This document shows, piece by piece, positions 27,077-35,717 of a stretch of DNA of 64,000 bases; the first letter of the stretch is position 1; the number at the start of each line of letters is the position of its first letter. Made by a program: the position numbers and the translations under genes. The notes below the pieces were generated by a model. It was not told the origin of the DNA, searched no databases, and saw only the letters and a program-made list of their open reading frames with translations. The stretch is from CANLBN01 sp034111645. Lineage in GTDB: Bacteria; Pseudomonadota; Gammaproteobacteria; Pseudomonadales; Cellvibrionaceae. The stretch is from the NCBI GenBank assembly GCA_034111645.1, contig JAWUWW010000042.1, positions 1 to 64,000 of the forward strand, written 5' to 3'.

Positions 27077-28087
27077 ATGCATATGTCGCGTTTCCCTAGA
27101 GTAAAGCTGGCCCATCTACCAACTCCATTAGAGCCAATGAAAAACCTAAGTAAAACACTGGGTGGCCCTAATCTATGGATAAAGCGTGATGATTGTACAG
27201 GCTTGTCTTCAGGTGGTAATAAAACTAGAAAACTTGAGTTTTTAATGGGCGATGCGCTCGAGAAAGGAGCTGATACCATTGTGACTCAGGGTGCAACGCA
27301 AACGAATCATGGCCGCCAAACTGCAGCCGCCTGCCAAGTTTTGGGCTTAGAGTGTCATATTCTTTTAGAGCGTCGCGCTACCGTTGAAGATTTTGGCGAA
27401 GATTATGAAAAACAAGGCAATGTGTTAATAAATGAGTTGTACGGTGCGCACCTAAGCTTTTACAAAGGTGGCGAAAATATGAATGCCTTAGGGCAGCAGT
27501 ATGCTGACGATTTGTGTAAGCAAGGCAAGAAAGCATATTTTATTCCCGGTGGTGGTTCTAATGCCATTGGTGCTTTAGGGTATGTCGATTGTGCATCTGA
27601 GCTAGTGCGTCAAGCCGATGCCATGCAATTAAGGATAGATCATGTTATCCATGGTACCGGTAGCTCGGGTACGCAAGCAGGCCTAGTTGCAGGTATGGTT
27701 TGTGGTGGTACAAATATCCCAGTAATGGGCATAAGTGTAAAAGCGCCTAAAGATGCGCAAATAGCAAATGTTTATAAAACAGCTTGTGTAACGGCTGATC
27801 ATCTTGGTTTATCGGGTGCAGTTTCTGAAAAAGATATTCTTGTAGATGCTCGATTTACCGGTCCAGGTTATGGTTTTCCTGACGAAGGGACTTTAGAGGC
27901 AATTAAATTATGTGCACGCAACGAATCTATATTATTAGACCCCGTTTATTCGGGTAAAGGTATGGCTGGTTTGATTGGATTGATTCGCGAAGGCTATTAT
28001 AAAAAGGATGAAAATGTTGTGTTTTTACACACAGGTGGTTCTTTTGCGCTTTTTGCATATCAAGATTTGATTGCGCATATAAAATAG
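27077..28087 (+). CDS. PLP-dependent D-cysteine desulfhydrase / L-cysteate sulfo-lyase family enzyme
   Basis: A 336-residue fold type II PLP enzyme. The PLP lysine lies in SGGNKTRKLEFLM (about residue 56), followed by TQGATQTNHGRQTAAA, where family members usually have QSNH; here Ser is Thr. HGTGSSGTQAGL holds the phosphate and HTGGSFALFAY closes the protein. The family contains DcyD (D-cysteine to pyruvate, sulfide and ammonia), CuyA (L-cysteate to pyruvate, sulfite and ammonia) and ACC deaminases. An acidic amino acid importer follows directly; cysteate is the sulfonate analogue of aspartate, which makes CuyA-like activity attractive. No sulfite exporter is adjacent. Confidence 0.82.
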   Translation: MHMSRFPRVKLAHLPTPLEPMKNLSKTLGGPNLWIKRDDCTGLSSGGNKTRKLEFLMGDALEKGADTIVTQGATQTNHGRQTAAACQVLGLECHILLERRATVEDFGEDYEKQGNVLINELYGAHLSFYKGGENMNALGQQYADDLCKQGKKAYFIPGGGSNAIGALGYVDCASELVRQADAMQLRIDHVIHGTGSSGTQAGLVAGMVCGGTNIPVMGISVKAPKDAQIANVYKTACVTADHLGLSGAVSEKDILVDARFTGPGYGFPDEGTLEAIKLCARNESILLDPVYSGKGMAGLIGLIREGYYKKDENVVFLHTGGSFALFAYQDLIAHIK

Positions 28088-28203
28088 CTATAAAGCAATA
28101 TTAGAGCCGACTTTAATTTTACTGCTGCTAACTAATAATTAATATTTCATAGTATAGTAACAAACCAATTTCTATTAACTACAGCAAACGAGGGCAAGGA
28201 AAC

Positions 28204-29109
28204 ATGATTCATAAAAATCTTTTTAAAAAATTAGCCGTCACTACATCGGCCGTTATTTTATCTGCAAGTGCGTTTTTATCTGTTCAGGCTCAGGCTGAAG
28301 GTCAGTCTGTTGTTTTAGACAGAATTAAAGAGCGCGGACAAATTAATATGGGACACAGAGAATCATCTGTACCTTTCTCATATATTGGTGCATCGGGCGA
28401 GCCTATTGGCTACAGCATTGATATTTGCATGAAAATTGTTGACGCTATTAAAGAAGAAGTTGGAGCTCCAGATTTAAAAGTAAATTATGTACCAGTTACT
28501 TCTCAAACTCGTATTGCTTTGATTGCTAATGGCACTATCGATATCGAATGTGGTTCTACAACCAATAACTTAACGCGTCAAAAACAAGTAGCTTATTTGT
28601 CGACAACATTTATTACGGGTACACAGATAGCGAGTAAAAAAGGCTCAGGTATTACTGAGCTTGAAGATATGAACGGTAAAGTTTTGGCTGTTACTTTAGG
28701 CACAACCAATGAAAAATCGGTTAAGAAAATTATCGAAGAAAAAAATCTTGATATAAAAATATTGCCTGCTAAAGACCATTCTCAATCTTGGTTGCTAGTG
28801 AATAGCGGACGAGCTGATGCCTTTGCTAGCGATCATGTACTTCTATATGGTTTGATTAGTAAAGATAAAAATCCAGATGACTTTCAAGTAACTGGTCGTT
28901 TTCTTTCTTTTGACCCGTACGCAATTATGGTTCCACAGAATGACTCTACTTATCAGCGTTTAGGTAATGTTGTACTTGCCGACATGATGCGTAGTGGAGA
29001 ACTTAAAGACATTTATAACAAGTGGTTTGAGCCTGGCCCTACCAACATTAATATGCCAATGTCTCCAAGATTAGAAGAAGCCTTTATTATACAAGCTTTA
29101 CCTCATTAA
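28204..29109 (+). CDS. GltI-like periplasmic acidic amino acid binding protein
   Basis: A 301-residue solute-binding protein with a signal peptide ending near VQAQAEG (about residue 31). The blocks GHRESSVPFSYIG, PVTSQTRIALIANG and IECGSTTNNLTRQKQ closely follow E. coli GltI, the glutamate/aspartate binding protein, so an acidic ligand is expected. AAGGA stands 4 bases before the ATG. It is the first gene of the importer and is separated from the permeases by a hairpin, which usually lets the binding protein be made in excess. Confidence 0.9.
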   Translation: MIHKNLFKKLAVTTSAVILSASAFLSVQAQAEGQSVVLDRIKERGQINMGHRESSVPFSYIGASGEPIGYSIDICMKIVDAIKEEVGAPDLKVNYVPVTSQTRIALIANGTIDIECGSTTNNLTRQKQVAYLSTTFITGTQIASKKGSGITELEDMNGKVLAVTLGTTNEKSVKKIIEEKNLDIKILPAKDHSQSWLLVNSGRADAFASDHVLLYGLISKDKNPDDFQVTGRFLSFDPYAIMVPQNDSTYQRLGNVVLADMMRSGELKDIYNKWFEPGPTNINMPMSPRLEEAFIIQALPH

Positions 29110-29127
29110 ATATTAATAGGTAATATG

Positions 29128-29160
29128 AATATAGCCACTCTACATTAGAGTGGCTATATT
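29128..29160 (+). repeat. Perfect 15-bp hairpin after the binding-protein gene
   Basis: Bases 29128-29142 pair exactly with 29146-29160 around a CAT loop. It is followed by A-rich DNA, not a T-run, so it is better read as a 3' stabiliser or attenuator between the binding-protein and permease genes than as a terminator. Confidence 0.75.
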
Positions 29161-29163
29161 AAG

Positions 29164-29200
29164 AAAATAAAAATAAAAATAAAAATAAAAATAAAAAAAT
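29164..29200 (+). repeat. AAAAAT hexanucleotide microsatellite
   Basis: After the hairpin comes an interrupted array: AAAAT, four AAAAAT units and a final AAAAAAAT. It lies 41 bases before the first permease start and could change length by slippage, altering spacing in the leader. Confidence 0.7.
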
Positions 29201-29241
29201 AATTATAAATTCGAAAATAAATTCCAAAGAGGTTATCGCTA

Positions 29242-29970
29242 ATGGGGTTTGACTATAATTGGGATTGGGGTATTTTATTTCAAGAGCCTTATTTAGGCTG
29301 GATTTGGTCAGGTCTATTTTGGACTTGTGCAGTTGCAATTACGGCGTGGATATTTGCTTTTATAATTGGCTCAATAATAGGCACAATACGCACCGTTGAT
29401 ATTGCTTGGCTGCGTATGGTCGGTACAACCTATGTTGCTATATTTCGCAATATCCCATTGATAGTCCAGATGTTTCTTTGGTATTTTATTTTCCCTGAAC
29501 TCGTGCCTGATTCAATGGGTCATTGGCTTAAACGTGAAATGCCATTGCCCGAATTTTGGACAGCGGTGTTTTGCCTTGCAACTTACACAGGTGCTCGTGT
29601 TGGTGAGCAATTGCGTGCAGGGATTAGTGCAATTCCAGCAGGTCAGCGAAATGCCGCAATGGCAATGGGACTTACCCAAATACAAACCTACCGCTACATA
29701 TTATTACCTGTCAGCTTCCGTTTAATTGTACCGCCATTAACGAGCGACTTTTTAGGTATCTTTAAAAATTCATCTGTTGCGTTAACCATTGGGGTTGTCG
29801 AATTGACCGCACAAAGTCGTCAAATCGAAGAATATACGTTTCAGGGTTTTGAAGCATTTACCGCAGCAACCGTTCTGTATATTTTAATTACCGCAATTGT
29901 TATGGCACTTATGCAAGTGGTAGAAAAAAGAACCGCTATCCCCGGTATGATTACATTGGGGGCCAAATAA
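29242..29970 (+). CDS. GltJ-like permease subunit
   Basis: A 242-residue inner membrane permease of the polar amino acid (HisMQ-type) family. WDWGILFQEPYLGWIWSG at the N-terminus matches GltJ, and the EAA loop (QRNAAMAMGLTQIQTYRYIL) contacts the ATPase. Several hydrophobic segments span the protein. It starts 41 bases after the AAAAAT repeat and abuts the next permease with no gap. Confidence 0.92.
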   Translation: MGFDYNWDWGILFQEPYLGWIWSGLFWTCAVAITAWIFAFIIGSIIGTIRTVDIAWLRMVGTTYVAIFRNIPLIVQMFLWYFIFPELVPDSMGHWLKREMPLPEFWTAVFCLATYTGARVGEQLRAGISAIPAGQRNAAMAMGLTQIQTYRYILLPVSFRLIVPPLTSDFLGIFKNSSVALTIGVVELTAQSRQIEEYTFQGFEAFTAATVLYILITAIVMALMQVVEKRTAIPGMITLGAK

Positions 29971-30630
29971 ATGTTAGATAATTTAGATTTTAGTGTTATT
30001 TGGGGAAACATCCCCTTTTTGATGGAAGGCCTGGCGCTAAGCCTTTGGTTAACCTTCCTTGCTATTTGCGCAGGCCTTGTATTTGGTACTTTATTAGCTC
30101 TGTGTCGCTTGTCGAGCTTCAAAACTCTATCATTTATTGCAGCTACCTACGTTAATTTTTTACGCTCAATGCCGCTGATTTTGGTCATATTTTGGCTTTA
30201 TTTTTTAGTGCCAGTAATGACCGGTAAACCAGTAGGAACGTTTTATTCAGTGCTGATTGCCTTTGCAATGTTCGAGTCGGCTTATTTTTGCGAAATTATT
30301 CGAGCTGGAATTCAAAGCGTTAAAAAAGGTCAGGTTTATGCGGGTGAAGCCTTGGGAATGACTTATAAGCAAAATATGCAATATATTATTTTGCCGCAAG
30401 CATTTCGCAATATGATTCCAATTCTAATGACGCAAGCAATTGTGTTGTTTCAAGATACTGCTCTTGTTTATGTTGTTGGTTTGGCAGATTTTTTTGTGGT
30501 CGCCAACAGAATTGCAACTATTGAAGGTCGGCTTATCGAGGTCTATCTTTTCGTGGCTTTGGTCTACTTTATCCTATGTATAATGGCTACAGTGGTCGTT
30601 AGAAACTTGCAGAGAAAATATTCATTATGA
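29971..30630 (+). CDS. GltK-like permease subunit
   Basis: A 219-residue partner permease. The EAA loop reads YAGEALGMTYKQNMQYIILP, and the segments FRNMIPILMTQAIVLFQDTAL fit GltK. It begins at the base after the preceding stop and its last four bases (ATGA) overlap the ATPase start, so the three genes are translationally coupled. Confidence 0.92.
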   Translation: MLDNLDFSVIWGNIPFLMEGLALSLWLTFLAICAGLVFGTLLALCRLSSFKTLSFIAATYVNFLRSMPLILVIFWLYFLVPVMTGKPVGTFYSVLIAFAMFESAYFCEIIRAGIQSVKKGQVYAGEALGMTYKQNMQYIILPQAFRNMIPILMTQAIVLFQDTALVYVVGLADFFVVANRIATIEGRLIEVYLFVALVYFILCIMATVVVRNLQRKYSL

Positions 30631-31355
30631 TTGAAATTAAAGACGTTAGTAAATGGTATGGTGAGTTTCAGGTATTAACTGACTGCACAACATCGGTTGC
30701 AAAAGGTGAAGTGGTGGTTGTATGTGGGCCTTCTGGTTCTGGTAAAAGTACGCTCATTAAAACAGTGAACGGCTTAGAGCCTTTTCAAAAAGGAGCTATT
30801 ACATTTAATGGTGTATCCGTGGGCGTTAAATCTACTAATATGTCTGAACTTCGCTCTCGTATCGGCATGGTTTTTCAAAATTTTGAGTTGTTTCCTCATA
30901 TAAGTATTATTGAAAATATTAAATTAGCTCAGATGAAAGTGCTTAATCGATCTAGTGCGGAAGCAGAAAAAAGAGCCATGGAGTTACTTGAAAGAGTCGG
31001 TTTGTCAGCGCAAGCATTAAAGTATCCCGCCCAGCTTTCTGGTGGTCAACAACAGCGTGTTGCAATAGCACGTGGTCTTGCTATGGATCCAGAAGCCATG
31101 TTATTTGATGAGCCAACTTCTGCCTTAGATCCAGAGATGATTAATGAGGTTTTAGATGTTATGACGTCATTGGCTGAAGAGGGTATGACAATGATGGTGG
31201 TAACCCATGAAATGGGATTTGCTAAAAGAGTTGCCGATCGCGTTATTTTTATGGATGAAGGACGTATCGAAGAAGACTGTACAAAAACTGAATTCTTTGA
31301 CGAAGAGCGCGGCGAGCGTGCAAAACTATTTTTATCGCGCATACTTAGTCATTAA
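30627..31355 (+). CDS. GltL-like ABC transporter ATPase
   Basis: A 242-residue ATPase of the polar amino acid import class. Walker A GPSGSGKST, Q-loop FQNFELFPH, signature LSGGQQQR, Walker B LLFDEPTSALDPE and the H-loop VTHEM are all intact. It drives the permeases encoded just upstream. It is the last gene of the LysR-PLP enzyme-importer group; no clear terminator was found after it. Confidence 0.95.
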   Translation: MIEIKDVSKWYGEFQVLTDCTTSVAKGEVVVVCGPSGSGKSTLIKTVNGLEPFQKGAITFNGVSVGVKSTNMSELRSRIGMVFQNFELFPHISIIENIKLAQMKVLNRSSAEAEKRAMELLERVGLSAQALKYPAQLSGGQQQRVAIARGLAMDPEAMLFDEPTSALDPEMINEVLDVMTSLAEEGMTMMVVTHEMGFAKRVADRVIFMDEGRIEEDCTKTEFFDEERGERAKLFLSRILSH

Positions 31356-32028
31356 TTATTTGAGGTGCGGATAATAAAAACAATTTTAAAAAGAGGTTTT
31401 TGGTGTCCGTATTTTTTAAAATCACGCTAATAATTACTATTGAAAATATCATCGTACGATAGACTATCTTAATCTGCTGTCCCAATACTTCTGATGTATT
31501 AAATTAGCCTTTATTTTTTATAGTTTTTATTTTACTTAAAAAATCCCGTCCTTTTATTTCGTATAAATCAACCCTCTTAATCATGACCTAGGGTTTCCGC
31601 TATTTATGTATCTATAAAGCAATAAAACCCCTCCTTTTTCGTTAAACTAGCGATATTTCTTAAAGTTGGTGATCAGATTTTATTCTTCGACAAAAAACTA
31701 CGGAAGTCTCAATAGGTTGGGCTGCCAATAACCATCGTGGTATGCGTTATCCAAAATCGAACATATTAAGCCAAATGCTATTTTTTATCGTTGCTTATAT
31801 GACTGAGGTCATGAAAATAAAGAAATAGTATCATCCTCTCAGTCCTCTATATAAAACGTCGATGAAAAAGTCGTATTGCTTATTGATGCAATATTTTTTT
31901 TCATGCTAGTCTATTAGGGACAACAAAATAATTATAAATAAATTTATTACCAAGGATTTAGGCTCCAGCATCGTCTAATCGATATTAATATTTATTTCTA
32001 CTCACTCGATAAGTATAAAACAACTAAT
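31356..32028. other. 673-base gap before the sigma factor gene
   Basis: No gene is visible. The region is AT-rich; a 10-bp palindrome ATCGTACGAT lies at 31451-31460. It must hold the promoter of the sigma/VWA operon, possibly an autoregulated ECF promoter, but I cannot identify one with confidence. Confidence 0.45.
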
Positions 32029-32562
32029 ATGCCCGATGATGAGCCATTAATTAAACAAGCGCAGGCGGGCGATGCTCAAGCTTTTGAGTGCTTGCTTGAG
32101 TCCCATTACGACACAATATTTCGGTTTGCTTTTAAGTGGTGCGGTAATCGCGATGATGCAGAGGATATTGCACAGCAAGCTTGTGTAAAATTGGCGCGCG
32201 GTTTGGGGCAGTATCGCTTTGAATCGAGCTTTACCAGTTGGCTTTATCGCTTAGTGATTAACTGTGCTAAGGATTGGCAAAAAGCGCAGCGAAAACATAG
32301 TCATAGCGGAGATGACAATGAGCAATGGCAGCATCTGCCTTATGAGGATCAGCCCGATAAAAGTATTCTTATGCGCCAATTATTAACCGCTCTAGAAAAT
32401 TTTTCCGATGGCATGAAAGAAACTGTGCTACTCGTTCACGCTGAAGGTTTTACCCACGGTGAGGCCGCCGATATTTTAGGGATTGAAGAGAGCACAATCT
32501 CGTGGCGTATTCATCAGATACGTAAAAAATTCCAGTCTCGATTTGGGCAGGACAAATTATGA
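32029..32562 (+). CDS. ECF-type RNA polymerase sigma factor
   Basis: A 177-residue sigma-70 family protein: region 2 (about 15-85, with FKWCGNRDDAEDIAQQACV) and region 4 (about 120-170, FTHGEAADILGIEESTISWR). It has no region 1.1 or 3, as expected for an ECF factor. Its last four bases (ATGA) overlap the VWA gene start, so the two are co-translated. In this arrangement the membrane VWA protein may act as anti-sigma factor or as a signal receiver; that is inferred from coupling. Confidence 0.92.
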   Translation: MPDDEPLIKQAQAGDAQAFECLLESHYDTIFRFAFKWCGNRDDAEDIAQQACVKLARGLGQYRFESSFTSWLYRLVINCAKDWQKAQRKHSHSGDDNEQWQHLPYEDQPDKSILMRQLLTALENFSDGMKETVLLVHAEGFTHGEAADILGIEESTISWRIHQIRKKFQSRFGQDKL

Positions 32563-34843
32563 CAGACGATAAAAATATCCCGTCGCTAGATGATTTAATA
32601 GCCGATATGGATTCGCCTCCTATTGATACGAATGCTAAAAAGCGGGCGATTAATTTAGCGATGGCTGAGTTTAATCAGCAGTATTCATCTCAAAGTGAGA
32701 AGCAAAAAGACAAAATTGAAAACAATCAAAATAAAACCCAAGGATTTTGGTCTTGGCCGCGTCCTATTAGTAACTTTTTAACTACTAATAGGAAAAATAT
32801 CATGTCTATTCTCAATAACAAATTAATTTATTCTGGTGTGGCAACTCTATCTGTCGCAGTGATGGGTACATTATTGTTTCAGCAAACCTACCGCCCACCT
32901 TTTGATTCCAGTGTGACCATTGTGGGTGAGGAACTCGCATCAACCGGGCAACTTTTGGCAGGGCCAGATCCAATACAACAAATAGACTCAAAAAAATCAG
33001 AGCAACTCAACGCATACGATCAATCCTTAGCGCATGCTGCGCAGGCATCTTCAGAGTCAAGGCAAGATTCTGACAAAGTGCTTGGGCTAGCAAGAGTAGA
33101 AAATGAGCGCGCACTAGCGACTGCGCAAGGGCCATCGCAGCAGAGTTCATTAAGCGATATAGGCGAATCGGACAATGCTATTAGCCAGGCGCCAGGATTT
33201 GCCTCTAAACCTTTGCGTGAGTCTAATGAGAGCGCAGCCAGTATTAACCAAATAAACCCCTCTATAAAAAAAGATATGGCCTCGGCACCGCTTACGATAA
33301 GCAGCGCTAAAGCTAAAAGTATCCGGCCCGAGTCTCTGCTTCAAACTCCAGATATTATTGCCCCGCAAGGTTATCAAGAGCAGGGGCGCGATAAGTTTGA
33401 GGTGGTAGAAGTTAACGCAATTAAACTTGTTGCTGAAGAGCCAGTATCTACGTTTTCTATTGATGTCGACACTGCCTCGTATAGTTTTGCGCGCCGCCAA
33501 CTCAATCAAGGTATATTGCCGCAAAAAAATGCAGTACGTATTGAAGAGATGGTTAATTATTTCGACTATGACTATCCATTAGCTGAGTCGAGGTCACAAC
33601 CATTTAAACCTTCTATTGTTGTGCAGCCCTCACCTTGGAATACAGGCAAAAAACTTGTGCATATTGGTATCAAGGGTTACGATATTCCTCGTGATCAACA
33701 ACCGCGAAGTAACTTGGTTTTATTGCTCGATGTCTCGGGCTCTATGAACAGCCAAGATAAATTACCCTTAGTGAAGCAATCGATGAGTTTACTGCTCGAC
33801 ACGCTTCATCCAGAGATACGATTGCCATTGCGGTTTATGCCGGAGCAGCAGGCCAGGTGTTAGCGCCAACACCCGCGAAAGATAAGCAAACAATATTAAA
33901 TGCGTTAAATCGTTTGAATACAGGGGGTTCGACTGCTGGAGGGGAAGGCATCAAACTTGCCTATCAACTAGCAAAGGCAAACTTTAGTAAAGACGCAGTT
34001 AACCGCATTATTTTAGCGACCGACGGTGATTTTAATGTAGGTATTCACAATAGCGAAGAGCTCAAAGGTTTCGTTGAGCGCAAGCGTGATCAGGGTATCT
34101 TTCTCTCGGTGCTTGGTTTTGGACAAGGCAACTATAACGATCAATTAATGCAAGCGCTTGCTCAAAATGGCAATGGTATTGCAGCGTATATCGACTCTGT
34201 TCGCGAGGCGCAAAAAATCTTAATTGATGAGGCAACGTCAACGTTATTTCCTATCGCAAAGGATGTAAAAATTCAGGTTGAATTCAACCCTAATACAGTC
34301 TCTGAGTATCGATTAATCGGTTATGAGACACGTCATTTAAATCGCGAAGATTTTAATAACGATAAAGTCGATGCCGGTGATATTGGTGCAGGTCATACTG
34401 TCACCGCAATTTATGAGATAACACCCAAACAGGCAGGTATTAAAACGTCTATTGAGCCTTTGCGCTACGAAGATAATGCGCTTGCCAGTAGAGGGAAAAA
34501 GGTCAGTTCAGACGCAGTTAATAATGAGTATGGTTTTTTAAAAATACGTTATAAATTACCAACAGAAGATAACTCTAAATTGATTGCCCAGGCAATAAGT
34601 TCAAATGAAATCTCTATCGATGACATTAGCCCAGATAGAGATAGGGTAAAAGTGGAAGCCGAATTCGCCACCGCAGTGGCAGGCTTTGCTCAATTATTGA
34701 GAGGTGGTAAGTATCTTGATAATTACAATTACGATGATGTAATTAATGCTGCACAAAAGAGTAAAGGCGATGATGTCTTTGGGTACCGTGCTGAGTTTAT
34801 TCAACTAGTTCGCAGCGCTAAGACAGCCGCCGCAATTAAATGA
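32559..34843 (+). pseudogene. Membrane-anchored von Willebrand factor A protein (YfbK/DUF3520 type), single-base frameshift
   Basis: The first frame (to 33863) gives a cytoplasmic N-terminus, one membrane span at about residues 89-107, a low-complexity linker, the VWA N-terminal domain (FSIDVDTASYSFARRQLNQG) and the first half of the VWA domain with a MIDAS DVSGSM. At about 33813-33817 the frame breaks: after LLLDTLHPE the next frame reads TIAIAVYAGAAGQVLAPTP, the expected continuation. The rest (from 33857) holds ATDGDFNVGI and the DUF3520 C-terminus. One missing base explains the break. Either the gene is inactive or the base is an assembly error; both halves keep family-like sequence, which suggests a recent event. 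Confidence 0.88.
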
Positions 34844-35717
34844 TATTGATAAGCACCATTCATTGATTGCTACTGAACATATGACGTTTTGTTATGGTGC
34901 TTTTATTAGAGTTCATTTATACCTTTGACGCTCTTTAGCTCCTTACCTGCTTTCATCTCTTGTGCCAATCAGAGATATTGCCCCATAGATTATTTAGTAG
35001 CTTTGTCGCAGGCTGGCTTAATTTAATCGTAGTGAAAATATCATTCTTCATTATCTGATTGGTTGCAAATTTTTCCGACTCAAGCCCGCAGCGCTAAGGC
35101 AGTAGATGCTCTAAAATAATATTGATAAGCACCATTCATTGATTGCTACTGAACATATGACGTTTTGTTATGGTGCTTTTATTAGAGTTCATTTATACCT
35201 TTGACTCTCTTTAGCTCCTTACCTGCTTTCATCTCTTGTGCCAATCAGAGATATTTATACCTTTGACGCTCTTTAGTTGCTTACCTGCTTTCATCTCTTG
35301 TGCCAATCAGAGATATTGCCTCATAGATTATTTAGTAGCTTTGTCGCAGGCTGGCTTAATTTAATCGTAGTGAAAGTATCATTCTTCATTATCTGATTGG
35401 TTGCAAATTTTTCCGACTCAAGCCCGCAGCGCTAAGGCAGCAGATGATCTTAAATAATATTGATAAGCACCATTCATTGATTGCTACTGAACATATGACG
35501 TTTTGTTATGGTGCTTTTATTAGAGTTCATTTATACCTTTGACTCTCTTTAGCTCCTTACCTGCTTTCATCTCTTGTGCCAATCAGAGATAATGGCTCAT
35601 AGATTATTTAGTAGCTTTGTCGCAGGCTGACTTAATTTAATCGTAGTGTAAATATCATTCTTAACTATCTGATTGGTGGCAACTCTTATGACTAGCTCAA
35701 ATTCTTCCGACTCAAGC
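34811..35717 (+). repeat. Tandem triplication of the VWA-leuA intergenic segment
   Basis: Three copies start at CGCAGCGCTAAG: 34811, 35087 and 35425 (spacings 276 and 338). Each begins with the last codons of the VWA gene and runs through the hairpin, the shared AT-rich segment and the start of leuA. Copies 1 and 2 end in TTCCGACTCAAGCC with an 18-base deletion that removes the leuA start codon; copy 3 continues into the real leuA. Copy 2 holds an extra 64-base internal duplication (around 35200-35320). Copies differ by few substitutions, so the array is recent or is being homogenised. Confidence 0.9.
34851..34907 (+). terminator. Terminator-like hairpin after the VWA gene
   Basis: AAGCACCAT (34851-34859) pairs with ATGGTGCTT (34894-34902), followed by TTATT. 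The 34-base loop is long. The same hairpin recurs in the two downstream repeat copies. Confidence 0.55.

Noticed and set aside
34811..35717. Possible CRISPR array
   Set aside because: Units are 276-338 bases, nearly identical throughout and without short spacers; they are duplicated intergenic DNA.
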